Positions 21,613 to 34,500 of a DNA stretch of 64,000 nucleotides are shown piece by piece; the first letter of the stretch is position 1, and each line of letters begins with the position of its first letter. Both the position numbers and the translations under genes were made by a program. The notes below the pieces were generated by a model. The model did not search any database. It was not told the origin of the DNA and saw only the letters and a program-made list of their open reading frames with translations. Where the stretch lies: NCBI GenBank assembly GCA_018894105.1, contig CM032125.1:33465032-33529031 (forward strand), given 5' to 3'. The stretch comes from Jacaranda mimosifolia. Taxonomy: Eukaryota; Streptophyta; Magnoliopsida; Lamiales; Bignoniaceae.

Positions 21613-22484
21613 TTTTTTCTCTTTTTCTACGGCAACAAGCCAACAACGGCTGAAAATAGAAAGAAGACGAAGCTGCGACAGCCATCGAGTTAGTAACTTT
21701 TTTCGGTATTTTCAGTTTTGACAGCTCGAGGATCTATTGAGAAATTCCCACTTTTACGTTCTTTTTTTTTTCGGTTATTTTAGTAATATTCCATATTTAT
21801 TGTTGTTTAGGGAAAAAAAACCTAGGTGGTTTAATTTATGATATATACAAATATATGTATATATGCATACATTTTCTTCTAATAAAGTACAAGTCCTTTT
21901 AATGTGCATTTGATCGGTGTATTTAAAATATTCTTATTTTTTATTTTTTAATTCTTATAACTATAACTTATGTTGGAATGATCATTTTAATCCACTCATT
22001 TTATATCATACTATTATTATTTTATAATATTTTTTTATTTTATTAAATAAATTTATTAAAAACTAGACGGATTAATTGTAGTCGACCTCCCAATTTATGG
22101 TCTTCTTTGCATATTGTCTCTCAATCGTTGTTGATGTGTAATTTTATCACCTGAACTAATTAAAATGTGTGTTGACACCGTATTTGCTCATTTCCTCCGA
22201 AACCTTAGTCTCTCTTTCTGACAATAGTCTATCTTCAATGTTGTGTTTCTGCAGTAAAGGTGAAAAGATGACAAGAACAAGTGATGAATGGTGAGATGTT
22301 GCAGAAATAACAAGAAAAACCACCATAGAATTGATGGTTACCACTTACTACATTATCCTAAAATTCACAACTGTCCATGAAGGCAGTAAGATATGGACTT
22401 GTGTCGTCCGACAGGTGGGTGCACGGGGATATTAGTAGACAGACAGTCTTGAGCAGGAAAAATAAATTGGCTAAAATAATGAAT
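21613..22484. other. AT-rich spacer
   Basis: No gene is recognised. It lies between the minus-strand gene leader and the left target duplication of the nested hAT MITE. Confidence 0.5.
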
Positions 22485-24740
22485 GTTCCATTCAATGTTC
22501 AAGAAATTGAATTGGACCGGTCGATTGGAATCGGCAAAGGTTGGGGTCCGAATTAATAACTAAAATTAATTGGCTAAAAAATCAATTCAAACTAGTGCAA
22601 ATTGAAAAGGAATTGATTGAATCAGTGAATTGATTTTTATTTTAAATCGATTAATAATTTTTTTAAATAAAAGTTAATTAGCATGTGCCCAGTGCAATGC
22701 ACCGAAATGAATTTTAATATTGAAATAATATATTCTATAATAATATTTATTTTATTTCATGTGATTACAAATGAATCACAATTATTTTTAGTATTTAAAG
22801 AAACAAAATCTATTACTAATTAAATAAAATAATATGAACACTTGGCACAATACAAAATGATTACATGATAATAAATAAAATAAATTAAATACGATTGTAG
22901 AAAATCCCCACAAAGTATATCTACATGAATGAGGATGTTAAAAATATACATCTTGCTATTTGACAATTAACAATACTTGTTTTAACTTAGCCATTACAAC
23001 TAAGGGGTTGTCTGTTTTTATTTTTAAATCTTCTTTTTCTCTTTTAAAATTGAAAAACTATCAACTTCTATACATATTTATTGAAAATATTATTTATTTT
23101 TATTATTATTTTTATTAAACATACTTTATTTTTCCTATTATCGCATCAATCAAATTCAAATTCAAATTCAAATTCAAATTCAATTTCATATAACATACGT
23201 TATCATCAAAACAATTAAAAATATACATATAATTTGAAAAATACTTCTTCTTAGACATAAAAATGATAAAACCATATACATTTTCACTTTTATATCTACA
23301 CTAATTATTATTTTTACAGAAAATGTCCAACTATGAGCTGGTTTGCATTTTCAAAATTATAATTAATTTTTTTAACTTTGACAGTGATGAAACCGAAAAT
23401 AAAAATAAAAGCAAGTTAAAGAGCCTTTATTGATGCCAATGAACCTTTTTGGCTAGCAACGCATTGAAAATATAAGGAAGAAAACTTGTACTTTCAACTT
23501 AATTTTGAAACTAAAAATAAAAATTAGATTAATGCCATAATATTGTGGGGATCTTCTGACTTCTTTCTTTCACATTTTAACAAACCAAGGTTTTATACAA
23601 AAACTAAGAATGGCCAATCCATAAATTAGTTTGAGCAAAAAATTATTGTGTTTGTTTTATGAACAAATTCCACATACAATGTACAGAGTTCTAAACTTAA
23701 AAAGTTAATAGGTGTATTTTCTATTGAAATAATCATCTCATAATTTTTTTAAATAAATCAAAAAGATCTAAGAATCTATATTGTAACACCCCTAAAATTT
23801 GATGTTTTGAATAAATAAGAAATTAGAATTAAGAGAATTATTGATTGAATTTTAGGGCTCGAAAAACAATCAAGAAGGACTTAATTTCAGGATTTTAGAA
23901 AGTTTTGGGATCCAAATATATTTTATAAGTTTGTGTGGACTTAATTGACTGATCCCAAAACCTAGGGACCCAATTACAATAAGAAAAAAATGGGATTCTA
24001 AAAATAGGCAGCCTCTTTTCTTTTCTTTCTTCACTTTCATTTCTTCTCCATTCTTATCCATTTTCTTCTTTATTTTTCTTCACCACCGTGGCTTCCTCCT
24101 CCAATCATTTTTTCCGCCGAACGATAAAACCCAACAATTTATATACCCTTTTACTCCTCTCAGCTCAAGGAACTCAAATATACAACTTTCCCCTAAAACT
24201 GATCGATGAGGCGGGCGGAATTAGAGCTTGAAATTTCGGCCATGGTGGAGGTCGATGGGTTTCTTCATTCCGGCAACGAAAATTTGAGTTTAAATATTAG
24301 GTTTTGTTGGGCTCGACCCAAGGGTCACAACGGTAGCTTGAACGAGCAAAACGGATCACCGACGACGAAAGAATCAGAAAAAAACCAACATGGCAGTGTT
24401 GGTGGCGGGATTATGGTTTTCTAGCCAATTGACCGACCAAATGATGTCGGAATTTGAAATTTTTTGAGGGATTGTGATCGTGGAGCTGAGGAGTATCTTA
24501 TAGTTGTGATGGTGAATTTTTCCGGCAACAGCAGCCAGCGACGCTCTGGCGACTTGGGGGCAGAATTATCTCCTCGTTCTGATGGTTGCAATAGTGCTAT
24601 TGGTTCGTGATTCTGAGGCCTCGTTAAGCCATTTGGATAATAGGAAGTTAAGATATAAGCTTTAATTGATTGTACCTAATTATGTATGTGTTGTACCTTA
24701 TCATTAAAGTTGTATTATGAAATGAGGATCATCGTAATGG

Positions 24741-24744
<4 letters not shown>

Positions 24745-24773
<29 letters not shown>

Positions 24774-24791
24774 AGTGTGTGTGTGTGTGTA
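24745..24791. repeat. (TG)n microsatellite
   Basis: About 20 TG/GA-interrupted dinucleotides lie within the solo LTR. Confidence 0.9.
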
Positions 24792-25799
24792 TTTTCCATT
24801 CATGGAGCCATATAGGTTAGTGAACCCGGATACCGTTAAAGATTTAGGATAATTTGGAATTAGTTGAGTTATTGAAGGATTTGAACTGTAACTTGTGGAA
24901 TTATGGACTTGGAATCAAGTGATCGTAATTATAATATTATTATGGATTTTAGGTTGTGTTATTATATTATTATGTATTATATATATGTATAGGAATTTTT
25001 AGATTTTGATTGCATATTAATAATTTTGGAGATAATTGTTAGATTAAGCATGAAATATTATGTGGTTGGAGGTTGAATTGAGTTATATAAGATTTTGTAA
25101 GATTTAATTAGTGACATTTTGTGAGTTTGAGCTAATTATAGATTATTATAAAATAGGAATTTAAGATTTTAAATCTTAAATTGTTAATAGTTGATAAGAT
25201 TAAGTTAGTTTGATTGATTTATATAAATTTGGACTTAAATAAGATTTATTTGGTAATTTTGGGAAATATTAAACTTCGATAACGAATAAGATTAGTAGAA
25301 TCTATCGAACTTTAATTATGATTATTTTGTGAATTAGGTGACAAAGATTTGGCCGGTGACGAGCAGTAGTTGTATATCTGACTGACTGGGTACATTACAC
25401 CAAGGTGAGGATCTATCTCTCTTGGTACTTGTTATACCTATGAGGTTCTGCCAATTTGGCACCCTATTGAGCTATTTGTTATTGAAATTAACCCCTGTGT
25501 GGGTTTACTGTTTGTGTACTGTACTCAGAACCATGTTTGGTATCTGTTTGTTATTTGATTCTGTTCTGAATACCCCTGTGAGAGTTATATCTATTTTGTA
25601 TCTGTTTCTATCTATTCTAGCGCTCAAAACTTTATCTGTTATCTGTTCTGCTCTACTGTGTATCTGTTGCCTTGTCGGCATTTCTATTTTTGATATCTAT
25701 TTTGGCCATGCTGGCATATTTGTATCTGTTACTGTTATTTATTGCCTAATTGGCATTGTTTCTGTCTGCTTTGATCTGTTCTATCTGAAATCGACAATG

Positions 25800-26055
25800 T
25801 GCTAGGGACTTTTCCCTGGGCATCTGCATAAGCGGTTAATTCTGTTATTTGTACGGTGATTATGAGGCCAAGGGCCGATCCGAGCGATCTATTTGGTTAT
25901 TTGAGGCATGCAAAGGACTTTCCCCTTGGTATCAGCAATACGCTAGGGACTTTTCTCTGGGTGTCAGCGGTAAGCTAGGGACTTCCCTTGGGTATCGATG
26001 CTGTGCTAGGGACTTTTCCCTAGGCATCGGCGGTGCGCTATACAGATCATATGGA
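25800..26055. repeat. degenerate tandem motif in the solo LTR
   Basis: GCTAGGGACTTTTCCCTGGG or close variants occur at about 25801, 25911, 25952, 25974 and 26006, each followed by a CATC(T/G)GC-like tail. The GGGACTTTTCCC core is near-palindromic. The spacing is irregular (about 20-110 bases). Confidence 0.7.
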
Positions 26056-27502
26056 CATCTGCCATATACCAAGCTGTTACGCTTAGGTGATATGTTTGTC
26101 TGGTATAAGGTGAATCGGCAATGCACGTCTTAGACTATCCTTTGAATGCATATGCTTTGGGTTTGATATGTCTGATTGTTTCTGTTTGTTTGACAATTGA
26201 TCTTAAAGCAATAAGGCAGGAGAGTTTTCTGTTTGTTTATCGGTACTATCTGTTTCTGTATTTGTTTGATTTATTCGTTTGTATTATGATTTGTCGAGTC
26301 GAATCATCCTCGATAAATCCCTTTTGTATTCCTCACTAAGTTTTTGGACTTACCTCCATGTACTTTATGATATCAAATATGGAAGAGATGGTTCGAGATT
26401 GAGCTGGGAAGAAATGTATTTGGTTTTCTTTTGAAGATTGTACAGAATATAAGTTATGATGTATTGTATTTGGAATGAAACCTTAGAAATGTTGTGATAT
26501 GTATGATTGTAATTATAAGGCTTTAATGTGTTATGCAATAAGATATTAATATTATAGAGTTTAGTAGGTGTTTATTTTGAAAATTTTGGTTTAGCACTGA
26601 TTGATCAGATTGAATGTCATTTTAGAATATGTGTGAAATGAACTTATGAGCCTTTTGTTAGGTTGCGATTATGATATTTAAAATTGAATTTGTGTGGTGC
26701 CTTGACTGAGGTGCCATCATGAGGAGGGGTGCTACATATATTAATGTAGTATATATAATTTTTAAAAAGAGTTTGAATTATACATACTTATACATACATA
26801 ATTACAAATATATGAATATAAAAGAAAATTTAAATGACATATTTCTAAAATTATAAATATTCAAAAAGTAAAATAAATTTTGAAAATATTCAACAAAAAA
26901 ATAGATCTCATCCTATAAAATTATAAATTTAGATGAACAAAAAAAAAAATGAATTGAAAAATAAATTACAAAATTTGACAATAAATTAATAACTTGATTC
27001 AAAAAATGAATAAAAGGATATTAAATGTATAACAATTTAAATAAAATAAAAATGACAAAATTTACCAATAATTAAAGAGAAAAATGTAACTAATAAAAAT
27101 TAAATTAAATTAAAAATATTAAGCGCAATTAATAAATCTCATGAAATGAATTGATAACATAAATAGAGTAAGTAAAAAAGATATAGAAATTTAAAATTTT
27201 AATAATAATAAAAGTTAAATGATAGACTTTATTTAGGTTGAAAAGAAAATTATAGCATTAAAATTCAAAAAATCTCTTTCATCATGTAATATACCTAAAA
27301 TATAATTAAAAAAAAAGAAAACAAAATAAAAAAAGGTGGACAATAAAATCAAATAAACAATAAGCACTTTGAATAATGAACTAAAGATGCACACAAAGAG
27401 CTAAAAGAAGAAAAAATGCTAGAAACTAAAGAGGACACAAAGAAACATGAGAATATTAATGAAATGACCTTCAAAAGGCTTTATATATAATAATAGTATA
27501 GA

Positions 27503-28197
27503 TATAAATTAGTTATTAAAGTTAGCAGAAAATCATTAAAGACTTATAAAACTATAAAATTCAAATGATCAAGAAATCTTCCATAAATTGAAAGTAGAGA
27601 TGGAAAAGATTTTATAGATAAAATGTAATTTTTTTTAGATTAGATATAAATAAAGAATATTATTCTAATCAAGAAAATGATTTCAAAAAATCAGATATCT
27701 TTAATAGAAATAAATAATATCAAATTTAATAACTAAAAATCAATTTTTAAATTTAATTAGAAAACTCAAAATTCAAAAATTTAAAATTTAATCAAAATTG
27801 CGCAATTATGGGTTCCATACTGTTATACTATATGTAATAGTATAGATATGCATAGAAGAGTTTTAACATATCTAAACATCTATAACATTATCTCATCAAT
27901 GATATGAAAGAGATAATATCAATTTTGATTTATCAACTGAAAACTCAAAAAAAAAAAAAAATCATTTATCTAATGAAGAATTTTCTTATCAAATGCAATA
28001 CATCTATATCAGCTAGAGATAAAATATTTTTAAAAATGAAATAAATAATATCAAATTTAATAACCAACAATTAACGAAAATTTTTGAATTTAATTAAAAA
28101 ACTCAAAATTCTAAGAATTTGCCACTTGGCCAAAATTACAATCAAAATTGAGTAATTGTGGATCCCATAACTTTGTGCTATATATAATAGCATAGAT
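27503..28197 (-). mobile_element. two further Helitron 5'-end fragments
   Basis: Minus-strand Helitron starts recur at about 27846 (ATGTAATAGTATAGAT on plus) and 28197 (ATATAATAGCATAGAT on plus). The 350 bases before each on the plus strand resemble 12745-13094 of Helitron A (ACTCAAAATTCTAAGAATTT and GATAATATCAA words). Their 3' termini were not found, so they are truncated or nested. Confidence 0.6.
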
Positions 28198-28759
28198 AAC
28201 TAAAGAGGTCAAATTTCTTCTTCTTTTTTTTTTTTCCTTTACAGTTTACACTTCTTTACCTTTTTTTTCTTCTTCGTTCATTTTTTCATTCAAATTCTCC
28301 CCAAATATCAAGTTCCAAACTCAAACTCAAGAACTAAGCTTCAAGATAATTGAAAATTTATGTATCGTGACTTTGTTGCCTGTTATTATATTGGTATTAA
28401 TTTGTGTTTTGAAACTTAGTTTTATATTATTTGAGTTGGTTTTTATTATTCTTATAAGTTGTAACAGATTCTATAAAAATATTATCTAGTAAGATTTATT
28501 TCATCATTTGATATTTTAAATTGATGTATAGATATTATTGTAGAGCAGAGTTTTTACAAAGTTTAATAAATATTAGGTAATTTTTATTTTTCCCTTTTAT
28601 ATTATTTTTTGCATTTTTTGATATTATTTATATATTTATATAATATCAAATATAATGATGACATCACACGATTGAATTAGTGATTAAATCGGTTGAATGA
28701 GTAACTAATAAGGCCACCAATTTGATCATCGGTCCGATTTTTTAAATATTGGTTACATT

Positions 28760-29141
28760 ACACACCTTTTGTGAAATTATATCTATTACACTAATTAATT
28801 AATTGAGTGCATTATCCTTGCATTTATAAGTTGTGGCAGTGCGAATGTTCAAACTGAAACAACTTTAAATGTGTGTATATGTATATATATATACATACAT
28901 AATTAAAAAAAAATCACAGTATTTTGAAAATGTTTTGATTTGGACAATGCAAATTATACATTGGAGAAGAGTTTAGTTTTAGTATACCGTGCTTCTTTCG
29001 TATAATCACATTGATAAGAACTGATCATATGGTCATATCAAAAATATTTTTATGTATTTCAGATTTCTTAATTTGTAATATTAAATAAAAATAAAAAATA
29101 ATTAAAATATGAAATTTGAATCGACATTGACGGCGGTGATT
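28760..29141. other. AT-rich spacer
   Basis: It contains a TATATGTATATATATATACA run near 28874 and no gene. It ends at the left target duplication of the gypsy element. Confidence 0.6.
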
Positions 29142-29146
29142 GTTTG

Positions 29147-29872
29147 TGATATAGGATGGCCCAAAACCAACAAGACCCAGCACAGAATGGCCCAGTCCGA
29201 GGCCTGGAGCCAACTTTTAGGCCCAAACCAGCGAGGCCCAGTGGAGAGCTGTCCAATCCGAGGCCCAAGGCCCATGCAACTCGTCGACCCAGCTTAACCA
29301 ATCCTCCCCAGGCCTTGAACGCCCCATGGTCCGCGGAGCTACTCTACCTCAGTCGACCAGGTAGAGGTCGAGTCTGAGGTCGAGACCTATACAGTACTCT
29401 GCCACACCTCTGCATTAACGGCGCGTGCCATCCCCCTCACTGTCTGACACAACAAGCGCCGCTACAGTGTACTGTCTTGTCCTTGAACCTTGAAAGAACA
29501 GTTAGCTGGCAATATGCAAACGGGAGAAATGACCAATTACCCCTGGCGGAAGGTTGAAGACCTCTGAGTGTACCCGGGGACTTCCTTGACATTTTTCAGA
29601 AGGGAGAAGAATATAAAAACCCTCAATCCAGCCTTCTATAGGCACGCACTCATGTACACTAAAAAAGCCTTCATTCTGCTGCTCGATTCCTAAGGTCGAT
29701 ATATATATTGACTTGAGCATCGGAGGGCCTAAGCCGAGGGCCACTCAGCTAGCCTAACATTTATCGTGGTTGCAGGATTCTCTCCTTAATCAATCAGGAA
29801 CGCAAGCCTTCCGGGCCCAATTTTTCCCATATCCCCGCTCGAATCTACATCCAGTGGATCGAACCCTCATCA
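29147..29872 (+). mobile_element. 5' LTR of the Tat element
   Basis: 726 bp, starting TGATATAGG and ending CCCTCATCA. It includes a TATA-like AATATAAAAACCC near 29612 and the tRNA-like-free, CCCA-rich first 150 bases typical of this LTR. It aligns along its whole length with 39299-40054. Confidence 0.9.
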
Positions 29873-29874
29873 TT

Positions 29875-29892
29875 TGGCGCTGTCTATGAAAT
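29875..29892 (+). other. primer-binding site of the Tat element
   Basis: TGGCGCTGTCTATGAAAT lies two bases after the LTR. Many plant gypsy elements carry TGGCGCCGTCTGTGGGAA here, so this is a decayed form of that site. Confidence 0.7.
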
Positions 29893-29912
29893 ACTAGAAT
29901 CCTCTATTAAAA

Positions 29913-31452
29913 ATGGTGAACACTAGGAGAGCTCCATCAGGGAAGGGAGAAAACAGGAGATCCAGCACCCCTCCCTCGCATCAGAGCCCAAAACTAAATA
30001 CACAAGGACTTAGTACTCAACCTGAGCTTGTGGTTACCCTCACAATACCGCAGTTGATGCAGCTCATTAGTGAGCAGATTTTAGCATAGATTTCAGCCCA
30101 ACTTTTAGCTACCTTAAACAGACATGCTGTGTAACCGGAGCCGGCAGTTAGTGCCACTCCCCAGCCCATGGCTCCGGAAAGGGCGCGGCCAGTGGAAGGC
30201 TTCCAGTAGTCGGAGTCTCTTTGGACCCAACCTCGAAGAGAGTTAAGCCCGGGATGCTTTCCTAGAGAGGCATTCCGCCACCCACCAAGAGAGGAAGTAG
30301 CAGATTCCATAAACCATAACATTCGGCCCCTTCGAGCCCCGTAGCACAATAGGACCGAGCGTTCCAGATGCAGGCCAGGCCAAGACCAACAGGAGCTGGA
30401 TGAGGTGTTTCACCAGCTACAACAGTTGAATAATCGTCTGGAGGAGCTCTCAAGAAGGAACGCAGATAGAGTTGTCCAGCCGGAGGGGCCACCGAGGTTC
30501 AGAAGGGAACGGGACTCGCCATTCATTAAAGAAATCATTGATGAGCTCATCGCTGCTGAGGCCAAGATCCCTACAGGACTCCCCAGATATGACGGCTCTA
30601 CGGACCCGAATGAACACTTGTTGCAATTCGAGCATATGATGCAGTTGCATGGGCACAATGAGTAAATATATGTAAAGATGTTGGTAACCACATTCCAGGG
30701 AGTGGCTTTAGACTGGTTTGTGAAGTTGGAGCCTGCGTCTAACTTCTCATATAACCAGTTTTGTGATAAGTTTCTGCACCAGTTCACCAACAGGAGAAGG
30801 GCGAAACTCCCACATACCCGCCTGCACACGGTGAAGCAGGCCGAAGGAGAATCCTTACGGGATTTTTTTCACCAGGTTTAACACAAAGGTATTAAAGATC
30901 GATAGCCCGAGGATTGAGTTTTTGATCGATGTATTGTTTTTGGGTTTGAGACACAAAGAATGCACTAATGCTTTAGTGCGCACGCAGCCCAGGATAATGG
31001 AGGAGCTCCTCGACCTCGTAGAGAGGTATATGACTCAGAAGGAGATGAACAAAATGAAATACGGTAGCATGGAGGCTGACAAGAAGAAATGCAAGGAGAA
31101 GAAGGACAGACAGAACAGGGAGGGACGCCGCTCCCCGATCAAGTGCTTCCATGAATATACCCCGTTGACCATGCCAAGGAGAGAAGTGATGTTTGCCATC
31201 CAGCATGATAACATGCTCAAGAAACCTCAAAGAATCACAGAAACAGAGGCCATGAAGAAGTCCAAGAAATACTGTTATTTCCACAAACAAAAGGGGTACG
31301 ACACCGAGGAGTGCTTTAACTTGAAAGATGAGATCGAGAGGCTGATTAGGCAAGGCCATTTGAAGAAGTTTGTTAAGGAGCAAGCTCGACAAAAGGAGGG
31401 TGTGGCCGACCGAACTCCCCAAAGAGAAAGGTCGGTTAGCCCGAGAAGATAG
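29913..31452 (+). pseudogene. Tat element gag
   Basis: It starts at ATG 29913 (MVNTRRAPSG). The capsid-like retrotransposon gag region is clear: LPRYDGSTDPNEHLLQFEHM, VALDWFVKLEP, FCDKFLHQF and GESLRDFF. Near 31270-31370 CYFHKQKGYDTEECFNLKDE is the CX2HX4-type region usual in this clade, then HLKKFV. Five stops interrupt it (30087 TAG, 30132 TAA, 30207 TAG, 30342 TAG, 30663 TAA), and an extra T in the run at about 30866-30872 shifts the frame before RFNTKVLKI. It cannot make an intact capsid protein. Confidence 0.88.
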
Positions 31453-31578
31453 GATAAGGGGAAACGACCTGCCCATGAAATCCACCCACCCATCAGAGGT
31501 GTTATCGACATGATTGTCGGAGGGCCCACAGGGGGAGATTCCCAAAATGCAAGGAATTAGACTCAGAGACAGCTCGAC

Positions 31579-34500
31579 TTGACTAGACCATTTAAGGTCG
31601 AGACAGTTTTTCAGTTAGCAACCAATGTCGAGCTAATTTTCTTTACCGACGCAAATCTTGACTACCTGGAGAATCAAGGAGTCGACCAAAAGATTGATTG
31701 CCCAATGGTGGTTGCCATTGAGATAGCCAACTTTGAAGTCCGAAAGGTCCTAGTCGACAATAGGAGTTCCATGGACATCATACTCTTGTCGACCCTGGAC
31801 AGAATGAAGCTAGGAAATTTGACCCGGTCAGAGCACCCCTGGTCGGATTTGGGGGGGTCAGAGATCATTCCAGAAGGGTCCATCAAATTTTCCACTACGT
31901 TCAGACAAGGTCACCGCAGTCAAACTCTGATGATCGGCTATTTGGTGGTCGACGCCCCTTTTGCTTACAATGCCATCATAGGTCGACCAGCCCTAAATAA
32001 TTTCAGAGCCATTGGATCCACATACTACATGAAAATAAAGTTCCCGACCTTAGCAAGAGTTGGGGAGCTCTTATGCAACATTAAGGATGCTTGCCTCTGC
32101 TATACAATCTCGATGGACTCCAGTGAATAGAAAAAGAGACCAGAGCTGAAGCCCTCGGGGGACGCCCTTGTAGCGAAACTTGAGGAGGGACCTTCTTCTA
32201 AGAAAAAAAGCTGAAAGATACAAGGGTCGAGCCTATTGGTGAATTCAAAACAATTGAGCTCGAGTCTAGCAACCTCGATAAGACCACCAGAATTGGAACT
32301 GATATGGGAGATCGATTAGAGTGTCTTATGGTCGACTTCCTCCGGCATAATATCGATATCTTCGCTTGGAAAGCTGTAGATCTGCAGGGCATTGACCCCA
32401 ACATAATTGTCCATAGGCTCAACGTGGACCCAGCCCACAAACCAATGCAGTAAAAGAATAAGACCTTCAACGCAGAACGAACCCAGATCATTGAGGAGAG
32501 GTCAGAAAGCTTTTGGGAACAGGCTACATTGTAGAAATTCAGTATCCCTTTCGGCTTTGTAATATTATACTTGTCCCTAAGAATGAGGAAAAATGGAGGA
32601 TGTGTAATGATTTTACGGATTTGAATAAAGCTTGCCCTAAGGATCCTTACCCCTTGCCTCGTATTAACTTATTTGTTGATTCTACTGCTGGTTGTGAATT
32701 GCTTAGCATGATGGATGCATTTTAAGGCTATTATCAAATATTCATGGCACCTAAGGACAGGGATAAAACTTCCTTTGTCATTTCCAATGGGGTATATTGC
32801 TTCCTTATCATGCCATTCGAACTTAAAAATGCAGGGGCAACTCACCAGAGATTGGTTAACTTCATGTTTAACAGTGAAATTGGGCAGTCGATGGAGGTCT
32901 ATGTGGACGACATGATCGTAAAGACTGAAAAAGCCAAAGACCACCTAATTGACCTCAACCATACCTTTTCCATTTTGAGAGCTTTTGGTATGAAGCTCAA
33001 TCCTAGCAAATGTACCTTTGGAGTTCGAGGAGGCAAATTCTTGGGCTACATGGTCAGTCAGAGGGGCATTGAGGCCAATCCTTAGAAGATTCAAGTAGTT
33101 TTGGACATTGCCTCACCTCGCACGGTCCGTGAAGTCTAGCGCCTGGTGGGCAAGATTATAGCCTTGGGCAAATTCATAGCTCGACTAGCGGACAAAAGTC
33201 TACCCTTCTTCAAAATCTTGAGAAATGCAAAGAAGTCCAGGTTCACTTGGGATCAGCAGTGTGATCAAGCGTTGCTCGACCTTAAGCACTATCTATCTTC
33301 GCCACCTATGCTAGCTAAGCCCGAGCTAGGAGAAGTATTACATATATACTTGGCAATCTCTTCGGCCTCCATTAGTTCAGTGCTGACGACGATGAGAACA
33401 GAAAACTTCTATCTAGTATATTATTGCAGTAAAGCTCTCCAGGGACCCGAACATAACTATTTGGAGATCGAGAAGTTTGCTCTGGCGCTAGTCACATCGG
33501 CCAGGAAATTGCGGCCTTATTTTCAATCCCACACAATTGTGGTGTTGACGAATCAACCGCTAAAGTAGGTGCTGTCGAAGCCAGACACTTCAGGTCCACT
33601 CACCAAATGGGCCATCGAACTCGGGGAATTCGACATCTAATTTCAACTGCAGACTGCCATTAAGGCGCAGGTGCTGGCCGACTTCATCATCGAGAGGGTC
33701 GACTTGCCTACTCGGGATATTGAGAGTACACCTTGGTGGACCTTACACGTTGACAAGTCTGCAACCTCATCTGAAAGAGGTATATGAGTGTCCCTCCGAT
33801 CCCCATTGGCCGAGGACTATGATTTTGCAATAAAGTTCGACTTCCTAATTACTAATAATGAAGTTGAATACGAGGCCCTTATTGCAGAAATACGCATGGC
33901 CTCCGACCGTGGAGTCGATCAGCTAGCGGCATTCACCGACTCTCAGCTCGTCGCAGACCAGGTTGAGGGCAATGTTGAGGCAAAAGAACTTAAAATGGCA
34001 CAATATTTGGCGGAGGTCAACTAGTTGAAGCAGATGTTCATAAACTTTTCACTAAGCCAAGTCCCTCTATTAGAAAATGAGCGAGCTAAAGTGCTCTCCA
34101 AGCTCACCAGCTCGACGAAAGGCACCAGGAAAAGTACGATAACATTTCTTCTCGTCGACCAGCCCTATGTCCCTGCCCCCCACCAAGGCTTGGTCGGGTG
34201 CCTCGAGGAGACAACCCTTTTTTGGCAACATCCAATCAAACTTTATCTGAGTCGGGGCACCCTGCCTGACGATGATAAGCATGCTCGAAAATTGAGGGGC
34301 TTAGCGCCCAAATATGCGCTAGATGAGCACGAACAGTTGTACAAGAGATCAATAGCAGGCTACCGCTCAAATGCTTGGATCCCAACCAGGCGAACGAAGT
34401 ATTGAAGGAAGTGTATGCAGGTATTTGCGGCAATCACTCTGGCGGTCGGTCCCTGGCACATAAGGTCATTCGCTATGGATATTTTTAGCCTACTTTGTCA

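Larger units (their letters stand above)
23782..26736. mobile_element. solo LTR of a Tekay/Del-like chromovirus (2955 bp)
   Basis: It starts TGTAACACCCCTAAAATTTG and ends GGAGGGGTGCTACA, the TGTAACACCC...GGGTGTTACA signature of large chromovirus LTRs. TATAT is duplicated on both sides (23777-23781, 26737-26741). There is no primer-binding site, gag or pol inside. A single LTR with its own target duplication indicates LTR-LTR recombination that removed the interior. It contains a (TG)n run and a local tandem motif. Confidence 0.82.
22678..27502 (-). mobile_element. Helitron B, inserted in the hAT MITE
   Basis: On the minus strand it begins TCTATACTATTATTATATAT (27502) and ends CGGTGCATTGCACTGGGCAC plus ATGCTAA (22678). 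The GTGCATTGCAC palindrome a few bases before CTAA is the classic Helitron 3' hairpin. Host bases are A (22677) and T (27503). Subtracting the inner LTR leaves about 1.87 kb of AT-rich, noncoding Helitron. Confidence 0.8.
22493..28751. mobile_element. hAT MITE, copy 4, split by nested insertions
   Basis: The left end CAATGTTCAAGAAATTGAAT plus TGGACCGG (22493) and the right end GGTCCGATTTTTTAAATATT plus G (to 28751) are the termini of the family seen at 443 and 62375. They are flanked by GTTCCATT (22485-22492) and GTTACATT (28752-28759), 8 bp with one mismatch. The interior right half (28380-28660) matches 62590-62780. About 5.7 kb of other elements now separates the halves. Confidence 0.82.

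Noticed and set aside
24206..24424. 72-aa ORF that looks like an independent gene
   Set aside because: It lies wholly inside the 2955-bp solo LTR and shows no domain; LTRs of this size contain chance ORFs.
25422..25805. 127-aa hydrophobic ORF resembling a membrane protein
   Set aside because: It lies within the solo LTR and consists of T/G-rich low-complexity sequence (repeated TCTGTT words) that translates into Leu/Ile/Cys/Val runs.
23782..26736. Full LTR retrotransposon or host gene between TGTAACACCC and GGGTGCTACA
   Set aside because: No primer site, gag, pol, second LTR or polypurine tract inside; one LTR with a 5-bp target duplication explains it fully.
30973..31545. 190-aa minus-strand ORF
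   Set aside because: It is the exact antisense shadow of the gypsy gag C-terminal region; no domain, unlike the antisense ORF at 36434-38898.
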